Shown here in pieces: positions 47,299-55,240 of a stretch of 64,000 nucleotides of DNA. The stretch comes from JAGWBJ01 sp964291465 (GTDB taxonomy: Bacteria > Chloroflexota > Dehalococcoidia > Lucifugimonadales > JAGWBF01), in assembly GCA_964291465.2 (NCBI GenBank), contig OZ219930.1, positions 1 to 64,000 on the forward strand, in the 5' to 3' direction. Below the pieces are notes generated by a model, which worked only from the letters and a program-made list of their open reading frames with translations, was not told the DNA's origin and ran no database searches. The position numbers were made by a program, and so were the translations under genes. Each line of letters opens with the position of its first letter. The first letter of the stretch is position 1.

Positions 47299-47355
47299 CG
47301 TTTCCGGGAAAATTTCCGGCGACACACGCCCGGAGTGTGTCCGGGGGCCTGGTCC

Positions 47356-48099
47356 CTACGCCGGTACCGCGGCCCCCAGGCTCTCCAGGAGCTTTCCGTA
47401 GCCCTTGATGGGCGTCTTGATGCCCACCTTGCGGAAAGTCGCCCAGATGGTGGCCTGGTTGGAGGTCACGACCGGCTTGCCGGTGCGCCTCTCCAGCTCG
47501 TCCACCGCCTCCACCGAGCGCCACGCGGTGCAGGAGCAGAACAGGACGTCGGCGTCCGGATGGCAGATACTCGACGCGAAGTCCACGATCACCTCGGGGT
47601 CCTGGTCGTTGATGCCCTGGTTGCCCGCCTTCGACGCCCACGGCTCCCCCTCCAGGTTCAGCACCTCGAAGCCCTGGGCCGTCATGTAGTCCCTCAGCTT
47701 CTGGTTGTTCCAATCGGGGTAGGGGGTGGCGATGGACAGCTTCTTCGCGCCGAAGAAATTCAGCGCCTCGGTCACGGCGGCGCTGGTGGAGGCCGCCGGC
47801 ACGCCGGCGGTGCTCTCGATGAGCCGGATCATCTCCTCGTCCCAGCCGGGCCCCTTGTAGAAGCTGCCGGTGGTGCACCCGTAGGCGATGGCCTCCACCT
47901 TGGCCGTCGACAGGTACTTGGCGGCGGTCTCTATGTCGGCGTTCATCACCTCCATGGACTCCCCGCCCTCGGCGTCGTTGGTCGTCCACATGCGATGGCC
48001 GTGGATCGTCACCCCCTCGGGGGCCACCATCTGGAAGTCCGCCTCGCACGACGTGTTCGTCGAGGGCACCATGACACCTATGCGCGTCCGAATGGCCAT
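47356..48099 (-). CDS. Asp/Glu racemase-superfamily protein (maleate isomerase / arylmalonate decarboxylase-like)
   Basis: A 247-residue two-domain protein with one cysteine per half, as in maleate cis-trans isomerase and arylmalonate decarboxylase: AYGCTTGSFYKGPGWDEEM and VLFCSCTAWRSVEAVDELE. N-terminus RTRIGVMVPSTNTSCEADFQ. ATG 48099 follows GGAGGTGGAGC and is preferred over the longer frame. Substrate is probably a small dicarboxylate. It is divergent from a DapA-like aldolase gene, so the two may act on related compounds. Confidence 0.8.
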   Translation of the reverse strand: MAIRTRIGVMVPSTNTSCEADFQMVAPEGVTIHGHRMWTTNDAEGGESMEVMNADIETAAKYLSTAKVEAIAYGCTTGSFYKGPGWDEEMIRLIESTAGVPAASTSAAVTEALNFFGAKKLSIATPYPDWNNQKLRDYMTAQGFEVLNLEGEPWASKAGNQGINDQDPEVIVDFASSICHPDADVLFCSCTAWRSVEAVDELERRTGKPVVTSNQATIWATFRKVGIKTPIKGYGKLLESLGAAVPA

Positions 48100-48211
48100 T
48101 GCTCCACCTCCGTTGGCTGAATGTTGGCCCAATCATACAACACCGCCAGCCTGGGCGCCATATGCCCAGCCCGCCGCGTGTCCGACGCACTGGAGGGGCG
48201 CCCCTCCCATC

Positions 48212-48240
48212 TTGCGACCTCCCCCACCATAAAGTAAGAT
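48212..48240 (+). promoter_or_regulatory. Promoter of the DapA-like operon
   Basis: TTGCGA (48212-48217) and TAAGAT (48235-48240) are separated by 17 bases, about 60 bases before ATG 48307. Confidence 0.45.
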
Positions 48241-48306
48241 ACGCCCGACGGTAGACACTCTCGGACCGGGCGGGACCCCGCACCGGACCCTGAATCGGAG
48301 GCGGCC

Positions 48307-49206
48307 ATGCAGAACGGGTTCTCGGGCGTACACTGGATGCTGGCGACTCCCTTCGACGAGAACGAGGACGTGGACGCCGCCTCCATACCCGCCCTGGTGG
48401 AGGAGGCCGCTAAGACCGGCTGCCAGGGTGTAGTCGCCCTCGGCGTAACCGGCGAGGCCGCCCGGCTCACCGACGAGGAGCGCCGAATAGTCGCCAGGGC
48501 GGTCATAGAGAGCGCGGCGGGCATGCCGGTGACCCTTGGGGCCACCGCCGCAAGCACCAGCGCGGCCATCGCCCGCTGCCGCGAGGCCCAGGACATGGGG
48601 GCCGCGGCGGTCATGGTCTCGGCCCCGCCCCTGGGCAAGCCCAACCCCGACTCCCTGTTCACCCACTTCCAGCGGATAAGCGAGGCCATCGACATCCCCA
48701 TCGTCGTCCAGGACTATCCCCAGACGTCGGGAGTGGACATGGCGCCGGCCTTCATCGCCCGTCTCGCAGAAGGCATACCCAGCGCCAGGTATCTGAAACT
48801 GGAAGACCCGCCCACCCCCACCAAGATCACCGCCATCAGGAACCTCATCGGCGACAAGATGGCCATCTTCGGCGGCCTGGGCGGCGTGTTCCTGCTGGAC
48901 GAGCTGGCCCGGGGGTCGGCCGGCGCCATGACCGGGTTCGCCTTCCCTCAGGTGTTGGTGGACATATACCGGCACATGGCCGAGGGCGACCGGGACAAGG
49001 CCGAAGCCGTCTTCTACAAGTTCCTGCCCATGCTGCTGTTCGAGTTCCAGGAGGGCATCGGCGTGGCCATCAGGAAGTACGCCCTTCACCAGCGGGGCCT
49101 AATATCCTGTCCGCTGGTCAGGCACCCGGGTCCCCAGACCAGGGAGGAGACCAGGGCGGAGTTCCACAACCTCGTCAAGGGGGCCGGCCTCTCCCTGGCG
49201 GGCTGA
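48307..49206 (+). CDS. Dihydrodipicolinate synthase (DapA) family aldolase/lyase
   Basis: A 299-residue TIM-barrel class I aldolase. The Schiff-base lysine is in SARYLKLEDPPTPTKI and the catalytic Tyr in IVVQDYPQTSGV; GVTGEAARLTDEERRIVARA replaces the usual GTTGE loop. A true DapA is unlikely, since this genome has a dapL-dapF cluster elsewhere and the neighbours are catabolic. Related proteins cleave or form keto-acids such as KDG or 4-hydroxy-2-oxoglutarate. First gene of a + strand run with an amidohydrolase and a class IV aminotransferase. Confidence 0.85.
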   Translation: MQNGFSGVHWMLATPFDENEDVDAASIPALVEEAAKTGCQGVVALGVTGEAARLTDEERRIVARAVIESAAGMPVTLGATAASTSAAIARCREAQDMGAAAVMVSAPPLGKPNPDSLFTHFQRISEAIDIPIVVQDYPQTSGVDMAPAFIARLAEGIPSARYLKLEDPPTPTKITAIRNLIGDKMAIFGGLGGVFLLDELARGSAGAMTGFAFPQVLVDIYRHMAEGDRDKAEAVFYKFLPMLLFEFQEGIGVAIRKYALHQRGLISCPLVRHPGPQTREETRAEFHNLVKGAGLSLAG

Positions 49207-49282
49207 CGCCTCTCCCCCTGTCGCCCCGCAAGGGAGGCCGGGCGCACGCCGGCCCGGTGGGGCATTCACAAGGAGCCAGCAG

Positions 49283-50377
49283 ATGATAGTAGACGCCCAC
49301 TTCCACATCTTTCCTCCCATGGGCGGCGCCTCGGGACACCCCAGTGCCCGGCACCACGCCCGCTACATGCAACGGGGCCTCGCCCTGCACCACCTGCCGG
49401 TCAGGAAGACGGAGGACGCTTCGGTGGTCCAGCAGCAGGTCCTCATAGACGAGCCGGACTACACGCTGAACGGGCTCTCCGACAGGGATTTTCGCTCGGG
49501 CGGGTTCGGCCGGCTGATGTGGACCGCCGATGGCGTGGACTACTACAAGCAGTACCTGCCGCCACTGCTCACGGACCTGTCAGCCTCGCCCGAGGTGGGA
49601 GTGGCCCAGATGAATCACGCCGGCGTGTCCCGCGCGGTCATCCACAACGGCCATCTCTACGGCAAGCTCAACCAGTACATCTCCAAGGCGCTGAAACGGT
49701 ACCCGGACCGGTTCTGGGGCACCGCCAGCGTGGACGAGTGGAGGGCCCACCACAAGAGCCAGGTCGCCGCCCTAGACCACGCCCTGGACGACCTGGGCCT
49801 CCACGCCCTCTGGTTCGATACCCAGAACATCGCCCTGAACGGGCGCAGCGAGACCGTGGACCACCGGCTGTTCCAGCCCTTCTGGGAGCACGTCAGGGAC
49901 CGGAAGATACCGGTCTTCTGGAACACTCCCCAACCCGAGCCCAGCCGCGCCTCCTACCTCTCGTCCATGGCCGCCCTGGGCCGCTGGCTGAAGCGGTACC
50001 CCGAGATCCCCTGCGTCTACACCAACGGCTTCCCATTCGACTACTTCCGGGGCCCCAGGGGAGTGCGTTTCCCCCAGGAGCTGTGGGACACGCTGTCGGC
50101 CCCGAACCTGATGGTGGAGGTGACATTCCCCATCGTCGAGGGATGGAAATGGGACTACCCCTTCAAGGAGTTCCAGCCCATCATCAGGCAGATGTACCGG
50201 CGCCTGGGACCGGAGCACATGGTCTGGGGCAGCGACATGCCCAACGTGGAGCGGTACTGCACCTACCGGCAGTGCCGCGAGTACATGAAGTACTGCAGCT
50301 TCATCCCGCCCCACCACATGGACCTGATCTGGGGCGGCAACATCGCCCGCCTGTTCGCCGACGGCACGGCACGCTAG
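49283..50377 (+). CDS. Amidohydrolase-family protein (ACMSD-like, PF04909)
   Basis: A 364-residue metal-dependent TIM barrel of the decarboxylase/amidohydrolase 2 branch. It shows the N-terminal HxH metal motif in VDAHFHIFPP, the NHAGVSRAVIHNGHLYG region, and the metal Asp in MVWGSDMPNVERY, then GGNIARLFADG. Members decarboxylate or hydrolyse aromatic and keto-acids (ACMSD, 2-pyrone-dicarboxylate lactonase). AAGGAG precedes ATG 49283. It is 76 bases downstream of the DapA-like gene and 40 bases upstream of the aminotransferase gene. Confidence 0.85.
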   Translation: MIVDAHFHIFPPMGGASGHPSARHHARYMQRGLALHHLPVRKTEDASVVQQQVLIDEPDYTLNGLSDRDFRSGGFGRLMWTADGVDYYKQYLPPLLTDLSASPEVGVAQMNHAGVSRAVIHNGHLYGKLNQYISKALKRYPDRFWGTASVDEWRAHHKSQVAALDHALDDLGLHALWFDTQNIALNGRSETVDHRLFQPFWEHVRDRKIPVFWNTPQPEPSRASYLSSMAALGRWLKRYPEIPCVYTNGFPFDYFRGPRGVRFPQELWDTLSAPNLMVEVTFPIVEGWKWDYPFKEFQPIIRQMYRRLGPEHMVWGSDMPNVERYCTYRQCREYMKYCSFIPPHHMDLIWGGNIARLFADGTAR

Positions 50378-50417
50378 ACCACGCTGGACTAGACCACGCT
50401 GGACAAGGAGGATGGCA

Positions 50418-51320
50418 ATGGCCGACTACACGGCATATTTCAACGGGGAGTGGATGCCATATAGCCAGGTGAAGATAAGCCCCGATGACCGGGGGTTTCG
50501 ACTGGGGGACGTCATCTACGATGTGGCCCGCACCTTCAACGGCAAGAGCTTCCGTATGAAGGACCACATCGACCGTCTGTACCGCTCCCTCAAGTACGTG
50601 CGCATCGACGTGGGCATGCCCCCCGAGCAGATGACCGAGATCAGCGAGGAGGCCATCCGGAAGAACGCCCACCTGAGGGAGGAGGTGGGGGACTTCACAG
50701 TGACCCAGTTCGTCACCCGGGGACCCGGGTCATCGGCCCGGACAGCCGGCCCACCTACGGTCTGCGTGAAGGTCTCCGCCATCGACTTCGCCAGGTACAC
50801 CAGGTACTACGACGGCGGGCTCCACGGCGTCATACCCAGGACCCGCAGCTACCCCGTGGACTCCCTGGACCCGAAGATAAAGCACTACAGCCGCATGAAC
50901 TTCAACATGGCCGACCTGGAGGCCGGCGACGTCGACCCCGAGTCCTGGCCCATCCTGCTGGATATCGACGGCAACATCACCGAGGGCATCTCCTCCAACC
51001 TGTTCATGGTCACCGACGGAGTCCTCCGGTGGCCGGGGCAGCGCAGCATACTGCAGGGAGTCTCCCAGGGAATGGTGTTCGACCTGGCCCGGCAGCTGGA
51101 CATCCCCGTCTCCGAGGAAAACCTCCAGCCCTACGACCTGTACAACGCCGACGAGGCCTTCTTCACCAGCACGAGCCTATGCGTGCTCCCCTGCACCATG
51201 GTGGACCGGCGCACCATCGGCGACGGCAAGCCCGGGCCCGTCACCAAGCAGCTGCTGGCCGCCTGGGGCGAGTCCGTGGGGCTGGACATCGTCGACCAGG
51301 CCCTGCGCTTCAGCCGCTAG
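50418..51320 (+). CDS. Class IV PLP aminotransferase
   Basis: About 300 residues, fold type IV (branched-chain or D-amino-acid aminotransferase, ADC lyase). It shows YFNGEWMPYSQVKISPDDRG, GDVIYDVARTFNGKSFRMKD, the PLP lysine in DPKIKHYSRMNFNMA, GNITEGISSNLFMV, and SILQGVSQGMVF with TSTSLCVLPC. ATG 50418 is preferred because AGGAGG (50406-50411) touches the first ATG (50412) directly, leaving no spacing. Substrate unknown, but context (aldolase, amidohydrolase) suggests amino-acid or keto-acid breakdown. Its stop shares CTAG with the converging enoyl-CoA-hydratase-like gene. Confidence 0.85.
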   Translation: MADYTAYFNGEWMPYSQVKISPDDRGFRLGDVIYDVARTFNGKSFRMKDHIDRLYRSLKYVRIDVGMPPEQMTEISEEAIRKNAHLREEVGDFTVTQFVTRGPGSSARTAGPPTVCVKVSAIDFARYTRYYDGGLHGVIPRTRSYPVDSLDPKIKHYSRMNFNMADLEAGDVDPESWPILLDIDGNITEGISSNLFMVTDGVLRWPGQRSILQGVSQGMVFDLARQLDIPVSEENLQPYDLYNADEAFFTSTSLCVLPCTMVDRRTIGDGKPGPVTKQLLAAWGESVGLDIVDQALRFSR

Positions 51321-52111
51321 CTGCCCCGTCTCAGCTCCTGCTGCACCGCGGCAAGCCCCTCCACGGCCAGGCCGTAGCCCAGGTAGTCCTGGAGCATCCT
51401 CTTCAGGTGCATGGTAAGGGCCACCCGGGTGTATCGCAGGTTCAACGTAGGCTGCTTGGCGAGCTGCTCGGCCAGCTCCCACGCCCGGGGCAGCAGCCTG
51501 TCCGGCGGCAGCACCTCGTTCACCAGGCCCAGGTCCAGGGCCTGCTTGGCGTCTATCTCCTGGCCGGTGAGGAGGAAGTACCTGCCGCGGTTCCAGCCCA
51601 TGAGCAGGGGAAAGACGATGTGCACGCCGTCGGCCGACGGTATGCCCCGGGGAAAGTGACCGCCGTCCTGGAACACCGTCCTCTCGTCGGCCAGGACTAT
51701 GTCGCAGAGCAGTGGAATCTCCGAGTGCACCCGCGCCGAGCCGTTCACCGCGCTGATCACCGGCACCTCGATGTCCAGCAGGTTCATCAGCAGCTTCTTG
51801 CCCTCCCAGTAGGTCTTGTCCCAAAGCTCGTGGACATCCCACTCCCGGTCCGAGTCCTCAGGCGCCATGGCCCAGGGCGGCTTCGGCCCCGGCCCCCGGG
51901 CGATGAAGGCGTCTCCCGTGCCGGTGAGTATCACGACCTTGTTCTCGGGGTCGCTGCCGATGTCGGCGAAGGCGTATCCCACCTCCCGGTGGGGCACCTC
52001 GGCCCACACCATGCTCTGCCCGCCTGTGTGGAGGGTGGCCTGGAGGATGCCGTCCCGCCGCTCCATCCGTACCGTTTCGTACTTGTTCGCGTACTCCTCG
52101 AACCTCTTCAT
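51317..52111 (-). CDS. Enoyl-CoA hydratase/isomerase-family protein
   Basis: A 264-residue crotonase-fold protein: YETVRMERRDGILQATLHTG, VVILTGTGDAFIARGPGP, and VPVISAVNGSARVHSEIPLL (oxyanion hole). The two usual catalytic Glu of hydratases are not at the expected places (HFPRGIPSADG instead of PExxxG...), so another crotonase reaction is likely, for example C-C hydrolysis as in 6-oxocamphor hydrolase. ATG 52111 follows GAGGTGG; the longer frame upstream overlaps its promoter. The stop shares CTAG with the converging aminotransferase. Confidence 0.8.
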   Translation of the reverse strand: MKRFEEYANKYETVRMERRDGILQATLHTGGQSMVWAEVPHREVGYAFADIGSDPENKVVILTGTGDAFIARGPGPKPPWAMAPEDSDREWDVHELWDKTYWEGKKLLMNLLDIEVPVISAVNGSARVHSEIPLLCDIVLADERTVFQDGGHFPRGIPSADGVHIVFPLLMGWNRGRYFLLTGQEIDAKQALDLGLVNEVLPPDRLLPRAWELAEQLAKQPTLNLRYTRVALTMHLKRMLQDYLGYGLAVEGLAAVQQELRRGS

Positions 52112-52172
52112 TGTCCGCCACCTCGTCTCTGCTGCAGCTATGCCCGAACAGCCGTTCCGGCCGGGCGGGGCC

Positions 52173-52201
52173 ATTCTACGGTGGGGCAGTATCACCGTCA
52201 A
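52173..52201 (-). promoter_or_regulatory. Promoter of the crotonase-family gene
   Basis: On the - strand, TTGACG (52196-52201) and TAGAAT (52173-52178) are separated by 17 bases, about 55 bases before ATG 52111. Confidence 0.55.
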
Positions 52202-52228
52202 CTCGGCACCGGGGACTACCCGGTAGCC

Positions 52229-52238
52229 GTTATGTAAA
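52229..52238 (-). repeat. Terminus polar motif, copy 11 (GTTATGTAAA on + strand)
   Basis: GTTATGTAAA in intergenic DNA between divergent promoters. TTATGTAAA matches the XerD arm of B. subtilis dif as I recall it. Orientation reversed, pointing left toward dif. Confidence 0.6.
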
Positions 52239-52258
52239 GCCCCCGTGCCAGGCTCTCC

Positions 52259-52288
52259 TTGACGCTGCCCGAAGGGTGCAACTAAAAT
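52259..52288 (+). promoter_or_regulatory. Promoter of the molybdopterin-subunit gene
   Basis: TTGACG (52259-52264) and TAAAAT (52283-52288) are separated by 18 bases, leaving an RNA leader of about 85 bases. Confidence 0.5.
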
Positions 52289-52378
52289 GGCGGTGGCCGA
52301 GCGCCGCCCCCGCCTTCAAATGGGCAGGGCCCTGTGCGCCGTCGGCCGATTCCGTCCCCCTTCGGAGGTGATCTGCAG

Positions 52379-54691
52379 ATGGACTCCAACATCGTTCTGG
52401 CCACCAAGGAGTACAACGTCGTCGGAACCAGGCCCATACGCCACGATGGCACGGACAAGGTCACTGGGCGGGCCCAGTACGGCGACGACATAAGCCTGCC
52501 GGGCCTACTCTACGGGAAAGTGCTGCGGAGCCCCTACTCCCACGCGCGCATCAAGTCCATCGACGCCAGCCGGGCGCTGGCCCACCCAGAGGTGCGCGCC
52601 GTGGTAACCGCCGCCGACTTTCCCCAACCCCTGGGCCTCGCCGAGGACCTGGCCGAGGGGGCGATGCAGAACCCCCTGTTCACCAGCAACAACACCCTGG
52701 CCACGGACAAGGCGCTGTACAAGGGCCACGCCGTAGCCGCCGTGGCCGCCACCAGCCCCCACGTCGCCGAGGAGGCCCTCTCCCTCATCGACGTGGAGTA
52801 CGAGGTCCTGCCCCCCGTGATGGACGCCGTCGAAGCGTTGAAGGACGACGCGCCCGTCCTCCACGAGCGCCTGGCCACCATAGCCAGCTTCGCCACCAGG
52901 GCCGGGGGCCTGCGCAGGGAGGACGACCAGGGCAAGTCCAGCAACCTGGCCAACCGCTTCACCGTCGAGATCGGAGACCTGGAGCAGGGCTTCAACGACG
53001 CCGACATCGTGGTGGAGAGGGAGTTCAAGACCGAGGCGGTGCACCAGGGATACATCGAGCCCCACAGCGCCACGGCCCACTGGGCCGCCGACGACAGGAT
53101 CACCATCTGGTGCAGCTCCCAGGGCCACTTCGGCGCCCGGGACACGGTGGCCAGCGTCCTGGCCATCCCCGTGTCCAGCATAAGGGTGATCCCCATGGAG
53201 ATCGGGGGCGGGTTCGGCGGCAAGCTGACCTACTACCTGGAGCCCGTGGCCGCCGTGCTCTCCAGGAAGACCGGTCGTCCCGTGAAGCTGACCATGAGCC
53301 GGACCGAGGTGTTCGAGGGCACGGGCCCGACCTCGGGAGGGTACATCCGGGTCAAGGTGGGGGTCACCAAGGACGGCCGCATGACCGCCGCCGATAGCCA
53401 GCTCCTGTACGACGCCGGCGCTTTCCCCGGGTCCCCGGCCAGCGGCGGCGCCGCCTGCGTGTACGGCTCCTACGACATCCCCAACGCCCGCGTGGAGGGC
53501 CTGGACGTCGTCACCAACAGGCCGAAGGTCGCCGCCTACCGCGCGCCCGGTGTCCCCGCGGCTACCTTCGGCTTCGAGCAGGTCCTGGACGAGATATGCA
53601 AGAAGCTGAACATGGACCCGCTGGAGTTCAGGCTCCTGAACGCGTCCAAGGAGGGCACCCGCCAGGTGACCGGCCCCAGGTTTCCCAGGATCGGGTGCGT
53701 GGAGACCGTCCAGGCCGCCAAGGACCACGACCACTACTCCGCCCCCCTGGAAGGGCCCAACCGGGGAAGGGGCGTCGCCGGGGGCTTCTGGCGTAACAAC
53801 ACCGGCGCCTCCAGCGCCACGGCGGCCGTCAACGCCGACGGCACCGTGAGCCTCGTGGAGGGTTCGGCGGACATCGGGGGCACCCGGGCCGTGTCCGCCC
53901 AGCAGTGCGCCGAGGTGCTGGGGATCCCCGCCGAGGACGTCCATCCCATGGTCGGCGACACCGACTCCATAGGCTACACCTCCAACACCGGCGGCAGCGG
54001 CGTGGCCTTCAAGACGGGCTGGGCCTGCTACGAGGCGGCCCACGACGTGCGCCGTCAGATGATAGAACGCGCCGCCACCATCTGGGACGTGGCCCCCGAG
54101 GACGTGGACTACGCCGACGGCGCCATCTTCCACAAGTCCGACTCGGAGCTCCGCATGACCTTCAAGGACCTGGCGCGCAGGCTGAACGGCACCGGTGGGC
54201 CCATCACCGGCCGGGCCAACGTGGAGCCCGGCGGCGTGGGGGCGGCTTTCGCCGTCCACATTGTGGACGTGGAGGTCGACCCGGACACCGGCAAGGTGGA
54301 CATCCTGCGCTACACCGCCGTCCAGGACGTGGGCAAGGCGGTCCATCCGAGCTACGTGGAGGGACAGATCCAGGGCGGCGTCTCCCAGGGAGTCGGCTGG
54401 GCCCTCAACGAGGAGTACTTCTACAACGACAAGGGGGAGATGGCCAACTCCAGCTTCCTGGACTACCGCATGCCCACCAGCCTGGACCTCCCCATGATCG
54501 ACACGGTCATAGTCGAGGTGGCGAACCCCGGCCATCCCTACGGCGTTCGGGGGGTGGGAGAGTGCCCCATCGTCCCGCCCATGGCCGCCGTCGCCAACGC
54601 CATCCACAACGCGGTGGGCGTCCGGATGAACGCCCTCCCCATGTCTCCCGGCAACGTCCTGAAAGCCCTTTGGGAGAAGCAGGCCCGGTAG
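52379..54691 (+). CDS. Xanthine dehydrogenase/aldehyde oxidase-family molybdopterin-binding large subunit
   Basis: A 770-residue Moco subunit: RPIRHDGTDKVTGRAQYGDD, LPGLLYGKVLRSPYSHARIK, MEIGGGFGGKLTYYLEPVAA (Moco loop), AYRAPGVPAATFGFEQVLDE, EGSADIGGTRAVSAQQCAEV and GVRGVGECPIVPPMAAVANA with the catalytic Glu. AYRAPG is of the xanthine/aldehyde type rather than the CO-dehydrogenase AYxCSFR type. GGAGGTGAT precedes ATG 52379. No FAD or [2Fe-2S] subunit gene lies on either side, so partners must be encoded elsewhere or the enzyme is unusual. Substrate unknown. Confidence 0.88.
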   Translation: MDSNIVLATKEYNVVGTRPIRHDGTDKVTGRAQYGDDISLPGLLYGKVLRSPYSHARIKSIDASRALAHPEVRAVVTAADFPQPLGLAEDLAEGAMQNPLFTSNNTLATDKALYKGHAVAAVAATSPHVAEEALSLIDVEYEVLPPVMDAVEALKDDAPVLHERLATIASFATRAGGLRREDDQGKSSNLANRFTVEIGDLEQGFNDADIVVEREFKTEAVHQGYIEPHSATAHWAADDRITIWCSSQGHFGARDTVASVLAIPVSSIRVIPMEIGGGFGGKLTYYLEPVAAVLSRKTGRPVKLTMSRTEVFEGTGPTSGGYIRVKVGVTKDGRMTAADSQLLYDAGAFPGSPASGGAACVYGSYDIPNARVEGLDVVTNRPKVAAYRAPGVPAATFGFEQVLDEICKKLNMDPLEFRLLNASKEGTRQVTGPRFPRIGCVETVQAAKDHDHYSAPLEGPNRGRGVAGGFWRNNTGASSATAAVNADGTVSLVEGSADIGGTRAVSAQQCAEVLGIPAEDVHPMVGDTDSIGYTSNTGGSGVAFKTGWACYEAAHDVRRQMIERAATIWDVAPEDVDYADGAIFHKSDSELRMTFKDLARRLNGTGGPITGRANVEPGGVGAAFAVHIVDVEVDPDTGKVDILRYTAVQDVGKAVHPSYVEGQIQGGVSQGVGWALNEEYFYNDKGEMANSSFLDYRMPTSLDLPMIDTVIVEVANPGHPYGVRGVGECPIVPPMAAVANAIHNAVGVRMNALPMSPGNVLKALWEKQAR

Positions 54692-55039
54692 ACGCCGGGA
54701 GCGTCAGCGGCGGCACTCGCCTCCCCGGCGGCTGTAGCTGAAAGCGTATCGTCAGGCGAGAGCTGTTACTTGTGCCGCCGCCAGTGGCCCGGCAGTTGCA
54801 TTCGGAGCGCCGCTCCTCGAAAGGCTTGTCCGGTTCCGGTTGTCCCAAGGAGTCCGCTCCCCACGGTGACGGCACACCCACACCCGCTCCCGGTCATCCG
54901 CCCGTAGAAGCCCCTCGCACCTCGCGTACACGGGTCCAGGCCGAGTTTGCGGCCCCAACTCGGCTCGAAGGGCTGGGAGGGGCTCTCCGGACGACGTCGG
55001 GGGCCGGTCCCACTGTCCCGCAATGAAGGGAGGCTCGGA
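54692..55039. other. Intergenic stretch with no recognised gene
   Basis: About 350 bases follow the molybdopterin-subunit gene. The open frames on either strand here (for example 54752-54958 -) have a composition unlike a real protein and no recognisable motif. I see no RNA gene, clear promoter or repeat. It may be the remains of a lost gene. Confidence 0.5.
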
Positions 55040-55234
55040 GTGACACCAGACCTGAAGGCAAGCAGGGCGTCCATTGCCAAGTCCCTGGGAGGCGTGGCCG
55101 GGCTTGTACGAGACATCCTGGAGCGCAACGAGGCGGCGCTGACAACCAACGAGATCGAGATCGGCCAGTCCGCGTGCGCCGTCCTGGAGGCGCTCCAGGG
55201 ACAGTTGCGGCCGGACGAAGCCGCCAGCGAGTAG
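55040..55234 (+). CDS. Small hypothetical protein
   Basis: A 64-residue, mostly helical protein (TPDLKASRASIAKSLGGVAG, LVRDILERNEAALTTNEIE, QSACAVLEALQGQLRPDEAA). GTG 55040 after GGGAGGCTCGG is much better placed than the longer frame from 54947. I recognise no family. It resembles small adaptor or dimerisation helices. Its stop lies six bases from the end of the converging aldo/keto reductase gene. Confidence 0.5.
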   Translation: MTPDLKASRASIAKSLGGVAGLVRDILERNEAALTTNEIEIGQSACAVLEALQGQLRPDEAASE

Positions 55235-55240
55235 ACGAGC

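Noticed and set aside
52505..54607. A 700-codon - strand open frame opposite the molybdopterin-subunit gene
   Set aside because: No motif and extreme Gly/Val/His content. The + strand carries every Moco motif.
54752..54958. A small - strand gene in the 350-base gap
   Set aside because: No ribosome-binding site, biased composition and no recognisable motif.
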